From Micrococcales bacterium UBA3913 (lineage in GTDB: Bacteria > Actinomycetota > Actinomycetes > Actinomycetales > Microbacteriaceae): a DNA stretch of 25,046 nucleotides. Shown piece after piece: positions 14,276-22,299 of the stretch; position 1 is the first letter of the stretch, and the number at the start of each line of letters is the position of its first letter. A program made the position numbers and the translations under genes. The notes beneath the pieces were generated by a model that worked only from the letters and a program-made list of their open reading frames with translations, made no database searches and was not told the DNA's origin. The stretch covers positions 1 to 25,046 of the forward strand of contig DGEZ01000041.1 of assembly GCA_002391425.1 (NCBI GenBank), in the 5' to 3' direction.

Positions 14276-15712
14276 ATGCCTTGGTTGTTGATTCCGGTCG
14301 TCGTTTTTCTCCCGTTCGTCATCGTGATTGTGGTGCTGCGCACCCGAGCCTTCGTGCCCCGTTCGCGCGCGGTGGAGTCGACTCCGGTGACCGTGGCGAA
14401 GCAGCGCGCAATCCGACACTTTCAGCAGTTGTTGCGCATCCCGACCGTGTCCCGTGTCGACGAGAGCACGGTCGACTGGGCCTCTTTCGACGCGTTCATC
14501 GCGAAGCTGGCTGAACTGTATCCGCGCACTCACGAGACGCTGACCTTGACCCGTATCAACGACTATGGCTTGTTGTTCCACTGGAAGGGGGCGCGCAAGG
14601 GCCCGGCGACCGTGCTCATGGGGCATTACGACACGGTTCCAGCAGACGACGGCGACTGGCCGTATCCGCCATTTTCCGCGACCCTGGCGGACGGCGTGAT
14701 CTGGGCACGCGGCACAATCGACGACAAACTCAGCGTGGCCGGTATCTTCGAGGCCGTTGAAGCAACCCTGTTGAAGGGGTTCACCCCCGAGCATGATGTC
14801 TACCTCGCCTTCGGCAACAACGAGGAGACGACGGGGGAGACTGCGCACGCGATCGCAGAATACCTGCACGACAACGGAGTTCGTCTCGGTCTGGTCCTCG
14901 ACGAGGGCGGTGCGGTCGTCGACGGCGGCTTCCCGGGGGTGAGCGAGAACTTGGCCGTCATCGGCGTATCCGAGAAGGGTGTCCTGGACGTGACCCTGAC
15001 CGCGGTGGATCCCGGCGGCCACTCCTCCACGCCGAACCGGGGTGGAGCGACCGCGCGGATCGCTCGGGCAATCAGCCGAATCGAGGCGCACCCATTCCCG
15101 GCGCGTATCACCCCTCCGGTGCGGGAGCTCATGGAGACAGTGGGCCGTTACGGGTCCACCGCGCTGCGGGTTGTGTTCGCGAATCTGTGGCTGTTCGGCC
15201 CGCTGGTCGCACGGCTGTTCATCGCTCGCGGCGGTGAACCTGCCGCGATGGCCCACACGACGACCGTGGCGACCGTGCTGCGCGGCAGCGCGGCGCCGAA
15301 CGTCCTGGCGTCGACGGCTCAGGCCAACATCAATGTGCGGATTCTGCCGGGCGAGACGGTCACCTCGGTGGTGGCCAGGCTCGCTCGTGTAATCGCCGAC
15401 GATCAGGTGCAGCTGAGCATCCTCAAAGGCAATGACCCCTCGCCGATCTCGCGCACCTCCGGTCCGGTGTGGGGGAAGGTGATCGAGACGGTTGAGGAGA
15501 CCTTCCCGGATGCGGTCCCCACCCCTTACCTGATGCTGGGAGCGTCGGACGCGCGCTGGTTCGCCCCGTACAGCGCAACCGTCTACCGCTTTTCACCATT
15601 CCGGATGAGCGCTGAGGTACGAGCCACCCTCCACGGGTCTGCGGAGCACCTGCCCGCGGATGCGTTTGTCGAGGGCGTGACGTTCTACCGGCGCCTGATC
15701 ACCAAGCTGTAG
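14276..15712 (+). CDS. Membrane-anchored M20 metallopeptidase, PM20D1/carboxypeptidase S-like
   Basis: A 478-residue zinc hydrolase with one N-terminal membrane helix (residues 3-21) and basic residues after it. Metal-site motifs match family M20: GHYDTVP (H117, D119), ARGTIDDK (D149), GNNEETTGE (E183, E184), LDEGG (D209) and, near the end, LHGSAEHLP. The dimerisation (lid) part includes GGHSSTP with H249. The order and the VSEKG...GHSS block resemble yeast carboxypeptidase S and PM20D1, which hydrolyse or form N-acyl amino acids; the substrate here is unknown. Charge distribution leaves its orientation in the membrane open. ATG 14276 is preferred over an upstream start that would run through the tRNA-Thr gene. 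Confidence 0.9.
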   Translation: MPWLLIPVVVFLPFVIVIVVLRTRAFVPRSRAVESTPVTVAKQRAIRHFQQLLRIPTVSRVDESTVDWASFDAFIAKLAELYPRTHETLTLTRINDYGLLFHWKGARKGPATVLMGHYDTVPADDGDWPYPPFSATLADGVIWARGTIDDKLSVAGIFEAVEATLLKGFTPEHDVYLAFGNNEETTGETAHAIAEYLHDNGVRLGLVLDEGGAVVDGGFPGVSENLAVIGVSEKGVLDVTLTAVDPGGHSSTPNRGGATARIARAISRIEAHPFPARITPPVRELMETVGRYGSTALRVVFANLWLFGPLVARLFIARGGEPAAMAHTTTVATVLRGSAAPNVLASTAQANINVRILPGETVTSVVARLARVIADDQVQLSILKGNDPSPISRTSGPVWGKVIETVEETFPDAVPTPYLMLGASDARWFAPYSATVYRFSPFRMSAEVRATLHGSAEHLPADAFVEGVTFYRRLITKL

Positions 15713-15733
15713 CCTGTTCGCGAGGAGGCAACG

Positions 15734-16300
15734 ATGTCCAAGGCGATTCTGATTGTGGACGTGCAGAACGACTTCACGGAGGGCGGTGCCCTCGGGGTCG
15801 ACGGCGGTGATGCCGTTGCTGTACGCATCACCGACTACCTGCACGCATCCGGGGACGAGTACGACTTCGTCATTGCAAGCCGGGACTGGCATGACGCGGA
15901 CAACACCAATGGGGGTCACTTCTCGGCGACTCCAGACTTCGTTGAGACCTGGCCGGTGCACTGTGTCGCGGGAACCCCGGGCGCCGCCTATGACCCGGGG
16001 ATCGATACGAGCCTCGTGGACATCCACGTGCGCAAAGGCCAAGGCAAGCCGGCGTACTCGGCGTTCGAGGGTACGGTCGGTGACGGGCGCGGGCTCGCTG
16101 AGGTCATCGACGAGCTCGAGATCACCGAGCTCGATGTGGTGGGTATTGCCACGGACTACTGCGTGCTGCAGTCCGCGTTGGATGCGCGTCGCGCCGGGCT
16201 GACGGTCCGCGTCCTGACGAAGATGATCGCCGGTGTTGCCGCCCAGACCAGTCAGCAGGCATTGGAGCAGATGGGACGCTCCGGCATCGACCTGGTGTGA
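15734..16300 (+). CDS. pncA: Nicotinamidase
   Basis: A 188-residue cysteine hydrolase of the isochorismatase fold that turns nicotinamide into nicotinate for NAD salvage. The triad can be read: D9 in IVDVQNDF, K101 in VRKGQGKPAYSAFEG and C143 in GIATDYCVL. The metal site is D51 and H53 in SRDWH with H62 in GGHF. WPVHCVAGTPGA is the conserved stretch before the second half. GAGGAGG lies 6 nt before the ATG. It begins 21 nt after the M20 peptidase stop and is likely transcribed with it. In mycobacteria this enzyme activates pyrazinamide; here only the metabolic role is implied. Confidence 0.94.
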   Translation: MSKAILIVDVQNDFTEGGALGVDGGDAVAVRITDYLHASGDEYDFVIASRDWHDADNTNGGHFSATPDFVETWPVHCVAGTPGAAYDPGIDTSLVDIHVRKGQGKPAYSAFEGTVGDGRGLAEVIDELEITELDVVGIATDYCVLQSALDARRAGLTVRVLTKMIAGVAAQTSQQALEQMGRSGIDLV

Positions 16301-16450
16301 GGACGTTTCCCGCCGTGGCGGTGCCCGATGCGCATCCTCGCCAGTGGTGTTTTTGTCCCGACAGGGATGCCCGACGGTGAGTTTTGCCGCGAAATGTGAC
16401 AGTTGTGTGAAGTCTTCCTGTATCAGCCGAGGTCGGCCAGGCCCAGGCCG

Positions 16451-16456
16451 TAGCAT
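16451..16456 (+). promoter_or_regulatory. -10 box for a candidate leaderless aspA mRNA
   Basis: TAGCAT ends exactly 6 nt before GTG 16463, and there is no Shine-Dalgarno sequence between. Transcription would begin at or next to the start codon. Confidence 0.55.
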
Positions 16457-16462
16457 CTCGGT

Positions 16463-17884
16463 GTGAACACCACGACAGACACCCCTTTTCGTATCGAAAC
16501 GGACCTGATCGGTCAGCTGGCGATCCCGGCTGACCGCTACTACGGGGTCCATACACAACGCGCGATCGACAATTTTCCGATCACGCACAAGACGATCGGC
16601 AGCTACCCCCACTTCGTGTACGCGTTGGCCGCGATCAAGCGCGCTGCGGCGACGGTGAACAACGACCTGGGCCTGCTGAGCGCGCACAAGGCAGACGCGA
16701 TCATCCAGGCCTGCGATCGCGTGATGGCCGGTGAGTTTCTCAGTGAGTTCGCTGTGGGCACCATCCAGGGGGGTGCTGGCACCTCCACGAATATGAACGC
16801 GAATGAGGTGATCGCCAATGTTGCCCTGGAAGGTCTGGGCAAGCCCAAGGGGGAGTACGAGGACATTGACCCGCACAACGATGTGAACATGTGCCAGTCC
16901 ACGAATGACGTCTACCCCACCGCGATCAAGATTGCGTTGCTGCTCATGATCGACGACCTGCTGCAGGCGATGCGGTTGCTCGCCCAGTCGTTCGGGGCGA
17001 AGGCGGAAGAGTTCAGCTCCGTGATCAAGCTCGGTCGGACCCAGCTCCAGGATGCCGTGCCGATGACCCTCGGCCAGGAGTTCTCCACCTACCAGGTGAT
17101 GATCTCCGAGGACGTTCTCGTGCTGCGTTCGGCATGCGACCTACTGCGCGAGGTGAACATCGGCGGAACCGCGATCGGCACGGGGATCAACACCCCGGAG
17201 GGATTCGCCGACCGCATGGTCGTGGAGCTTTCCCGGGTCACCGGGGTGGAACTCTCGGGAGCATCCAACCTGGTGGAGGCGACACAGGATGTGGGAAGCT
17301 TCGTTCAGCTCTCCGGGACGCTCAAGCGGGTCGCCGTGAAGATCTCGAAAGTGTGCAACGATCTGCGCCTGCTCTCCTCTGGCCCCCGCGCGGGGTTGGG
17401 GGAAATCAACTTGCCCCCGGCGCAGGCCGGTTCGTCGATCATGCCGGGCAAGGTCAACCCGGTCATCCCTGAGGTGGTCAACCAGGTCGCCTTCGAGGTG
17501 ATCGGTCACGATGTGACGATCTCGATGGCGGCGGAGGCCGGACAGTTGCAGCTGAACGCGTTCGAGCCGATTGTCGCGCACTCCTTGTTCGAGGAGATTC
17601 GTCACCTGGAGCGGGCGTTCGACATCCTGCGTCTGCGCTGTGTGGACGGCATCACCGCGAACGTGGCGCGGATGCGCTCCTTCGTGTGGGAGTCCGTGTC
17701 GATTGTGACCGCGTTGAGTCCGACGCTGGGGTACGAGGAGGCGACTCGCGTCGCCAAGCAGGCGCTGGAGGAGGGCGTGTCGATCCCGGAGATCGTGGAG
17801 CGGGAGGAGCTCCTTTCCGAGGAGGAGCTGCACCGCGCGCTGGACCCGGAGAGCCTGACCCACCCCTGGATTCCGGTGCAGTAG
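16463..17884 (+). CDS. aspA: Aspartate ammonia-lyase (aspartase)
   Basis: A 473-residue cytosolic enzyme of the fumarase/aspartase superfamily, releasing ammonia from aspartate to give fumarate. Aspartase rather than fumarase is indicated by GGAGTSTNMNANEVIANVAL (fumarases read TGSGTQTNMN) and by RYYGVHTQRAIDNFPI at the start. The superfamily signature GSSIMPGKVNP lies at 323-333 and includes the catalytic serine loop. CQSTNDVYPTAIKIA and TQLQDAVPMTLGQEF are the other substrate-site blocks. Length is normal. It starts with GTG six bases after a -10 box. The next gene is on the opposite strand and converges on it. Confidence 0.93.
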   Translation: MNTTTDTPFRIETDLIGQLAIPADRYYGVHTQRAIDNFPITHKTIGSYPHFVYALAAIKRAAATVNNDLGLLSAHKADAIIQACDRVMAGEFLSEFAVGTIQGGAGTSTNMNANEVIANVALEGLGKPKGEYEDIDPHNDVNMCQSTNDVYPTAIKIALLLMIDDLLQAMRLLAQSFGAKAEEFSSVIKLGRTQLQDAVPMTLGQEFSTYQVMISEDVLVLRSACDLLREVNIGGTAIGTGINTPEGFADRMVVELSRVTGVELSGASNLVEATQDVGSFVQLSGTLKRVAVKISKVCNDLRLLSSGPRAGLGEINLPPAQAGSSIMPGKVNPVIPEVVNQVAFEVIGHDVTISMAAEAGQLQLNAFEPIVAHSLFEEIRHLERAFDILRLRCVDGITANVARMRSFVWESVSIVTALSPTLGYEEATRVAKQALEEGVSIPEIVEREELLSEEELHRALDPESLTHPWIPVQ

Positions 17885-17993
17885 CGCGTGCGTGGGTGCA
17901 CAGCCGTCCCGCGCTGCCCCGAGTGGCAGATTTCCCGACGTGTTCGAGGTGCCTGAGCATCCCCGGCGGGTATCGCTGTCCTCGAGCGGACGG

Positions 17994-19241
17994 TCAGTGT
18001 ATGGGGGGATGAATCGTGGGAATTTGGCTGGTTGCGGCCGAGTGTGGCAGGTTTCGCAGGAACACGTACGCGATCACTAACCCCACGAAGCTGGAGACGA
18101 GGATGCCGAGGACGGCTGTCGTCCACCCCGAGTACACGAGCAGCACTCCGACGAGCCAGCCGATGAGGGCACTGCCCGCGTAGTAGCACAGCTGGTAGAA
18201 GGCGCTCGCCTGGGCCCGCGCGTGGCGGGTCAGGCGGGCTGTCAGCGCACTGGCGATCGGGTTGACAGAGAAGAACCCGTAGGTGAATACCACCAGCCCG
18301 ATCAGCACGACGGGCAGCAGTGGTACCAGGGTGAGGGATCCCCCGAGGCACATCAGCGCGAACCCCCCGGAGATGACCCGGCGGGACCCCCACAGGAAGG
18401 CGAGCTTGCCGGCGAACCTGCTGGCTACGGTGCCAACGAGGTACACCACGAAGATGAGACTCGTGACGGCTGTGGGAAGCCCGAATTCGTCGTTGAGCTC
18501 ATACCCGAGGTAGCTGTACATGGACACGAATGCTCCCATGCCGAGGAACCCGGTGCCGTACACCGCCCACAGCTTGGGGATGCTCAGGGATTCGGCGAGG
18601 CGGGAGGCAACGCTCGGGCCGGGATTCGTGCGGCGGGAGGTGGGGACGAACCCGCGAGGCTTGGGCGTCACGATGAGGAATGCGACAGCGGCGAGCGCAC
18701 AGGCACAGGAGACGACGAACAGTCCTGCGCGCCACCCCACCCAGTCGCCGACCAGGCCCCCCAGGATGCGGCCGGAAAGCCCGCCGATGGTGTTGCCGGA
18801 CACGTACGTTCCCGCCACGATCGCGAGGTACCGCGGATGTATCTCCTCCCCCAGATAGGCCATGGCGAGCGCGGGGAGCGCGCCGAGCGCCATCCCCTCA
18901 AACAGGCGGAAGGTGAGGATCGCGTTCCAGGTGGGCAGGAACGGAATCGCGAGGCCGATGATAGCGGCCAAGACGGCGGATGACTTCATGACCGCGGTGC
19001 GACCGTAGCGGTCAGCCAGGCTCGCCCAGATGAGCACCGAGGCACCGAGGCCACCGGTGGCCATGGAGATGGACAGCCCTGCGGTGTCTGCGGTGATCTC
19101 GAGACTGGTCGAGATCAGGGGCATGAGGGCTTGGGCGCTGTACAGCTGGGCGAAGGTCGCAAATCCGGCCATGAACAGTGCGACGAGTATCCTGCGGTAC
19201 TCGGGGTCGCCGACCTGGTATCCCACCCATCGGTCTCCCAC
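17994..19241 (-). CDS. MFS transporter, YnfM-like exporter family
   Basis: A 415-residue inner-membrane protein with about 12 hydrophobic segments in two halves joined by a basic loop (TPKPRGFVPTSRRTNPGP). The A-motif-like sequence LADRYGRTAVM follows helix 2, as expected for major facilitator transporters. The opening LVALFMAGFATFAQLYSAQALMPLIS resembles the YnfM/arabinose-efflux-like group. The transported compound is unknown. The GTG start has GGAAGGG about 9 nt upstream. It lies downstream of tRNA-Lys on the same strand and converges with aspA. Confidence 0.87.
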   Translation of the reverse strand: MGDRWVGYQVGDPEYRRILVALFMAGFATFAQLYSAQALMPLISTSLEITADTAGLSISMATGGLGASVLIWASLADRYGRTAVMKSSAVLAAIIGLAIPFLPTWNAILTFRLFEGMALGALPALAMAYLGEEIHPRYLAIVAGTYVSGNTIGGLSGRILGGLVGDWVGWRAGLFVVSCACALAAVAFLIVTPKPRGFVPTSRRTNPGPSVASRLAESLSIPKLWAVYGTGFLGMGAFVSMYSYLGYELNDEFGLPTAVTSLIFVVYLVGTVASRFAGKLAFLWGSRRVISGGFALMCLGGSLTLVPLLPVVLIGLVVFTYGFFSVNPIASALTARLTRHARAQASAFYQLCYYAGSALIGWLVGVLLVYSGWTTAVLGILVSSFVGLVIAYVFLRNLPHSAATSQIPTIHPPIH

Positions 19242-19337
19242 GTGCCTGTCCCTTCCTGTTGTGTGGTCGGTTTCGCAAGACGGGAGGCGCAGGAACTGCC
19301 AGATCTGCGCGACACCTGCATCCTCGCGCGGTTACCG

Positions 19338-19410
19338 TGCCCCCCGTCGGTTTCGATCCGACTACCCGCTGATTAAAAGTCAGCTGCTCTTCCGATTGAG
19401 CTAGAGGGGC
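19338..19410 (-). tRNA. tRNA-Lys (anticodon TTT), unusual core bases
   Basis: Acceptor GCCCCTC pairs with GGGGGGC (one T-G). Anticodon stem GCTGA/TCAGC encloses CTTTTAA, giving TTT. The T-arm is GTCGG-ATCGAAA-CCGAC, so position 54 is A instead of the nearly invariant T. The variable loop GGGTA puts A at 48 opposite A15. The discriminator is A and CCA is not encoded. All stems are intact, so I call it a gene, not a pseudogene. Confidence 0.9.
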
Positions 19411-19412
19411 GT

Positions 19413-19444
19413 GTGGTCGTGAACGACCACGATCATCCATCCTA
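19413..19444 (-). promoter_or_regulatory. tRNA-Lys promoter box and 5' leader hairpin
   Basis: On the minus strand a TAGGAT box (19444-19439) predicts a start near 19432. The leader would then be almost entirely a perfect 7-bp hairpin, GTGGTCG/CGACCAC with a 4-nt loop (19430-19413), ending 2 nt before the tRNA 5' end. The same inverted repeat could instead be an operator. Confidence 0.4.
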
Positions 19445-19472
19445 ACCTGTGTTCCCCCGCGTCGTGTCGGGT

Positions 19473-19478
19473 TATGCT
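19473..19478 (+). promoter_or_regulatory. -10 box for a candidate leaderless mRNA of the 19485 gene
   Basis: TATGCT ends 6 nt before GTG 19485, with no Shine-Dalgarno sequence between. This spacing is the main reason for choosing that start over an in-frame GTG at 19449. Confidence 0.5.
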
Positions 19479-19484
19479 GTCCCG

Positions 19485-20111
19485 GTGCGAGATTTCCATA
19501 GGCCGGTGCAGTTCGGGGGGAACGAATTTGAGGATGCGGCGGGGGGAACCGACCCTGCTGAGGTGAGCTTCGTCGCGCACGAGACGGCTCGTTCGCTGTT
19601 GTCGCGCGCGCGCACGTCTCAAGATCCGGACACGTTGGAGAACTTGCTGTCCTACACGGATACGTATGGGCTCGCCGAGCTGGCCGAGTTGTGGTCGCTG
19701 TCTCCGGCGGATACGCTGCCGGGAGTTCTGTGGCGGTTGTATCTCATGCGGGCGTTCATTGGGAAGAATCCGGTGGACGTTAGCTTCGCCTTCCAGGCGG
19801 GCCAGGATGCGCTGAGTACGGTCGACCCGGTTGTGGCCGGAGTGGAGTCCCCGGTCGGTCCGGACGAAGTGCGTGCCACTGCCGACGAGGTTCTCCGTGG
19901 TGCTTTCCAAGGGGACTTCGCCGTCGCCCTGGAACGGGCTGCGGCGTTTTGCCGGGTGACCGCTGCCGGCTGCACGGAGCGGGCGAATCAGATCGAAACC
20001 CTCAACCACGAAGATGCCCACGCGCTGACGAAGCGCGCCCTACGGCTGATGACGATGGCGGACGAATTTGTGGAGGGTGCGCGCCTCTGGCGTGCCGATG
20101 CTTTAGACTAG
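19485..20111 (+). CDS. Conserved actinobacterial protein of unknown function
   Basis: A 208-residue soluble protein, mostly helical, without signal peptide or membrane segment. It begins MRDFHRPVQFGGNEFED; other recognisable blocks are VSFVAHETARSLL, LWRLYLMRAFI, VDPVVAGVESPVGPDEV, ADEVLRGAFQGDFAVALERAAAFCRV and a C-terminal ARLWRADALD. I recall this as a family widespread in Micrococcales, sometimes mislabelled as an RNA polymerase beta subunit; nothing here supports that label. Two cysteines in FCRVTAAGC are conserved in kind. Start taken at GTG 19485; an in-frame GTG at 19449 would add 12 residues. Confidence 0.8.
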   Translation: MRDFHRPVQFGGNEFEDAAGGTDPAEVSFVAHETARSLLSRARTSQDPDTLENLLSYTDTYGLAELAELWSLSPADTLPGVLWRLYLMRAFIGKNPVDVSFAFQAGQDALSTVDPVVAGVESPVGPDEVRATADEVLRGAFQGDFAVALERAAAFCRVTAAGCTERANQIETLNHEDAHALTKRALRLMTMADEFVEGARLWRADALD

Positions 20112-20114
20112 CTA

Positions 20115-20177
20115 GGCCCCTCGGGGCCATGCCGGGCCGTGTAACCCCGGGCTCCATTTATTGCCGCTTCGAGCGGC
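20115..20177 (+). other. Three successive small hairpins between two genes
   Basis: GGCCC/GGGCC with loop CTCG (20115-20128), CCGGG/CCCGG (20132-20150) and GCCGC/GCGGC with loop TTCGA (20163-20177) follow one another starting 3 nt after the upstream stop. ATTTATT separates the second and third. Together they could slow or end transcription from the 19485 gene; none is a textbook terminator. Confidence 0.4.
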
Positions 20178-20210
20178 CTTCGCGCCGAGAGGCGTTCACG
20201 GCCCGGCACC

Positions 20211-20216
20211 TACACT
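20211..20216 (+). promoter_or_regulatory. -10 box for a candidate leaderless CapA-like mRNA
   Basis: TACACT ends 5 nt before ATG 20222, and there is no convincing ribosome binding site. The spacing is the tightest of the six such cases in this window. Confidence 0.4.
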
Positions 20217-20221
20217 CAGGG

Positions 20222-21445
20222 ATGGGGGTTGTTGTGTATCCTCGTCGGGTCGTCGCATCCGCCGTTCTGGCCGTGGTGGTGTGCGTGCTTTCCGGATGTG
20301 CGACAACTGGTGGTGCGGCGTCGTCTCCTGTGCCCTCGTCCGCAGTAGCTGCCTCTTCGTCTGCCGCTTCATCGTCCGCAGCAGCGCTGGCTGCGGGTCC
20401 CGACTGCCCGGTCGAAACCTGCACGACGGTCCTGGTCACCGGGGACATGTTGTTCCACGACGGACTGTGGGAACAGTACACCGAGGATGACCCCACGACG
20501 ACGGCGAACTTTGACTTCACGGGACTGCTTGAGGGTCAGATCCCTTACCTCGAATCCGCCGACCTCGCCGTGTGCCACATGGAGACTCCACTGGCGGAAA
20601 CAGGCGGCCCCTACTCCGGTTATCCCATCTTCAGTATCCCCCCGGAGATCGCGCAGGATGCGCGCTCCGTCGGGTATGACGTGTGCACGCAGGCGAGTAA
20701 CCACAGCGTGGACCAGGGCACGGAGGGCATCCTGCGGTCAATCGATACGCTGGAGGCCGCCGGCTTGGAACACACGGGTATCTACCGGACTGAGGAGGAG
20801 TCCGAGGGGGTGCTCATCTACGACACCCCGACAGCTCGAATCGCCGTCATCAACGGCACGTTCTCCCTCAACGGTCTGTCGGCGGAGTACGACTGGCAGG
20901 TGGACGGGATCGACGTGGACACGCTCATTGCCAAGGCACAGCAGGCGCGGGCTGAGGGTGCGGACATCGTGATCGCGGGATTGCATGTGGGCACGGAGTA
21001 CCAGTCCACCCCGAACTCGCAGCAGGTAAGTGTCGATCGGGCACTGGTCGATTCCGGGGAGTTCGACTTCGTGTACAACCACCACTCGCACTCGCCACAG
21101 CCCCTTGAGTACTACAACGGAACCTGGATTGCGTACAGCCTGGGGAACAACGTCAGTGAGAGCTCAGACCTCTACCGGGTGAACAACGAATTCCTCATGG
21201 TGCGCATCCAATTCGCCTGGGATGAGGATGCGCAGGAGTGGACCACTTCGGACATGGCGTGGGTCCCGGCGGTGAACACGCAGGATGGCGGCTACAAGTG
21301 GTGTTCGGTGGCATCGGACAGCCCCCAGGGGGTCTGTGTGTCTGAGGCGTCGGATGCGGAGTCGCGTTCCCGGGTGGAGACCGTGGTGAACTCGTGGGGC
21401 GCTGCCGAGGCAGGGGCGCACGAACTGCTCATCACGCAGGAGTAA
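20222..21445 (+). CDS. CapA-like lipoprotein (PGA_cap metallophosphatase fold)
   Basis: A 407-residue exported protein of the CapA/PGA_cap family, related to the capsule poly-gamma-glutamate protein CapA and to calcineurin-like phosphoesterases. The signal peptide ends with lipobox LSGC (C26), followed by a Ser/Ala-rich linker to about 58. Family blocks: VTGDMLFHDGL, CHMETPL, QASNHSVDQGTEGIL, AGLHVGTEYQ and NHHSHSPQPLEYYNG...YSLGN. The metal-type His and Asp residues are present. No capB/capC homologue is nearby, so a capsule role is not supported; wall or polymer processing is possible. It converges with the pst genes. ATG 20222 gives a proper signal peptide; the upstream open frame does not. 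Confidence 0.87.
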   Translation: MGVVVYPRRVVASAVLAVVVCVLSGCATTGGAASSPVPSSAVAASSSAASSSAAALAAGPDCPVETCTTVLVTGDMLFHDGLWEQYTEDDPTTTANFDFTGLLEGQIPYLESADLAVCHMETPLAETGGPYSGYPIFSIPPEIAQDARSVGYDVCTQASNHSVDQGTEGILRSIDTLEAAGLEHTGIYRTEEESEGVLIYDTPTARIAVINGTFSLNGLSAEYDWQVDGIDVDTLIAKAQQARAEGADIVIAGLHVGTEYQSTPNSQQVSVDRALVDSGEFDFVYNHHSHSPQPLEYYNGTWIAYSLGNNVSESSDLYRVNNEFLMVRIQFAWDEDAQEWTTSDMAWVPAVNTQDGGYKWCSVASDSPQGVCVSEASDAESRSRVETVVNSWGAAEAGAHELLITQE

Positions 21446-21498
21446 CGCAATTATGCGCGGCCCGGGGACTGTGCAGGACCGCGCGAGGTTCGATCGAT

Positions 21499-22278
21499 TT
21501 ATCCGAATCGTCCGGAGACGTAGTCTTCGGTGGCCTGGACAGAGGGGTTGGAGAAGATCTTCGTCGTCTCGTCGTACTCGATGAGCTTGCCGGGTTTTCC
21601 TGTTCCCGCGATATTGAAGAACGCCGTCTTGTCCGAGACCCGGGCCGCCTGCTGCATATTGTGGGTGACGATGACGATCGTGTACTGCTCTTTGAGGTTT
21701 TCGATCAGGTCCTCGATTGCGAGGGTGGAGATGGGGTCGAGTGCGGAGCAGGGCTCATCCATCAGCAGCACATCTGGCTTTACGGCAATGGCGCGAGCGA
21801 TGCACAGACGCTGCTGCTGACCGCCGGAGAGGCCGGATCCGGGGAGGTTGAGTCGATCCTTGACCTCGTTCCACAGGTTGGCACCGCGCAGCGAGCGTTC
21901 CACCAGATCGTCAGCGTCGGACTTGCTGATGCGCTTGTTGTTCAACTTCACGCCGGCGAGGACGTTGTCCCGAATCGACATGGTGGGGAAGGGGTTGGGG
22001 CGCTGGAAAACCATGCCCACCTGGCGCCGCACGAGCACGGGGTCGACCCCGGGGCCGTAGAGATCCTCTCCATCGAGCAGGACCTGGCCCTCGACGCGTG
22101 CCCCCGGAATCACCTCGTGCATGCGGTTGAGCGTGCGCAGGAAGGTGGACTTTCCGCATCCTGACGGGCCGATGAACGCGGTCACGGAACGGGGCTCAAT
22201 GGTGAGCGAGACGTCCTCGACGGCGAGGAACGAGCCGTAGTAGACGTTCAGCCCGTTGACTTCGATGCGTTTCGACAT
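21499..22278 (-). CDS. pstB: Phosphate ABC transporter ATP-binding protein
   Basis: A 259-residue cytoplasmic ATPase energising high-affinity phosphate uptake. Motifs: Walker A GPSGCGKST at 37-45, Q-loop VGMVFQRPNPFP, signature LSGGQQQR, Walker B VLLMDEPCSALDP, and switch His in VTHNMQQA. The opening INxYYGxxxAVxDVSL pattern and NRMHE after Walker A are PstB-specific. It is the last gene of the pst cluster on the minus strand, 21 nt after pstA. No phoU follows; a convergent CapA-like gene does. Confidence 0.97.
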   Translation of the reverse strand: MSKRIEVNGLNVYYGSFLAVEDVSLTIEPRSVTAFIGPSGCGKSTFLRTLNRMHEVIPGARVEGQVLLDGEDLYGPGVDPVLVRRQVGMVFQRPNPFPTMSIRDNVLAGVKLNNKRISKSDADDLVERSLRGANLWNEVKDRLNLPGSGLSGGQQQRLCIARAIAVKPDVLLMDEPCSALDPISTLAIEDLIENLKEQYTIVIVTHNMQQAARVSDKTAFFNIAGTGKPGKLIEYDETTKIFSNPSVQATEDYVSGRFG

Positions 22279-22299
22279 GGTGAGATGGTTTCCTTCTGG

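Noticed and set aside
16395..16410. TGTGA...TGTGA upstream of aspA as a possible CRP/GlxR site
   Set aside because: The half-sites are in direct and not inverted orientation, so they do not form the TGTGA-N6-TCACA palindrome.
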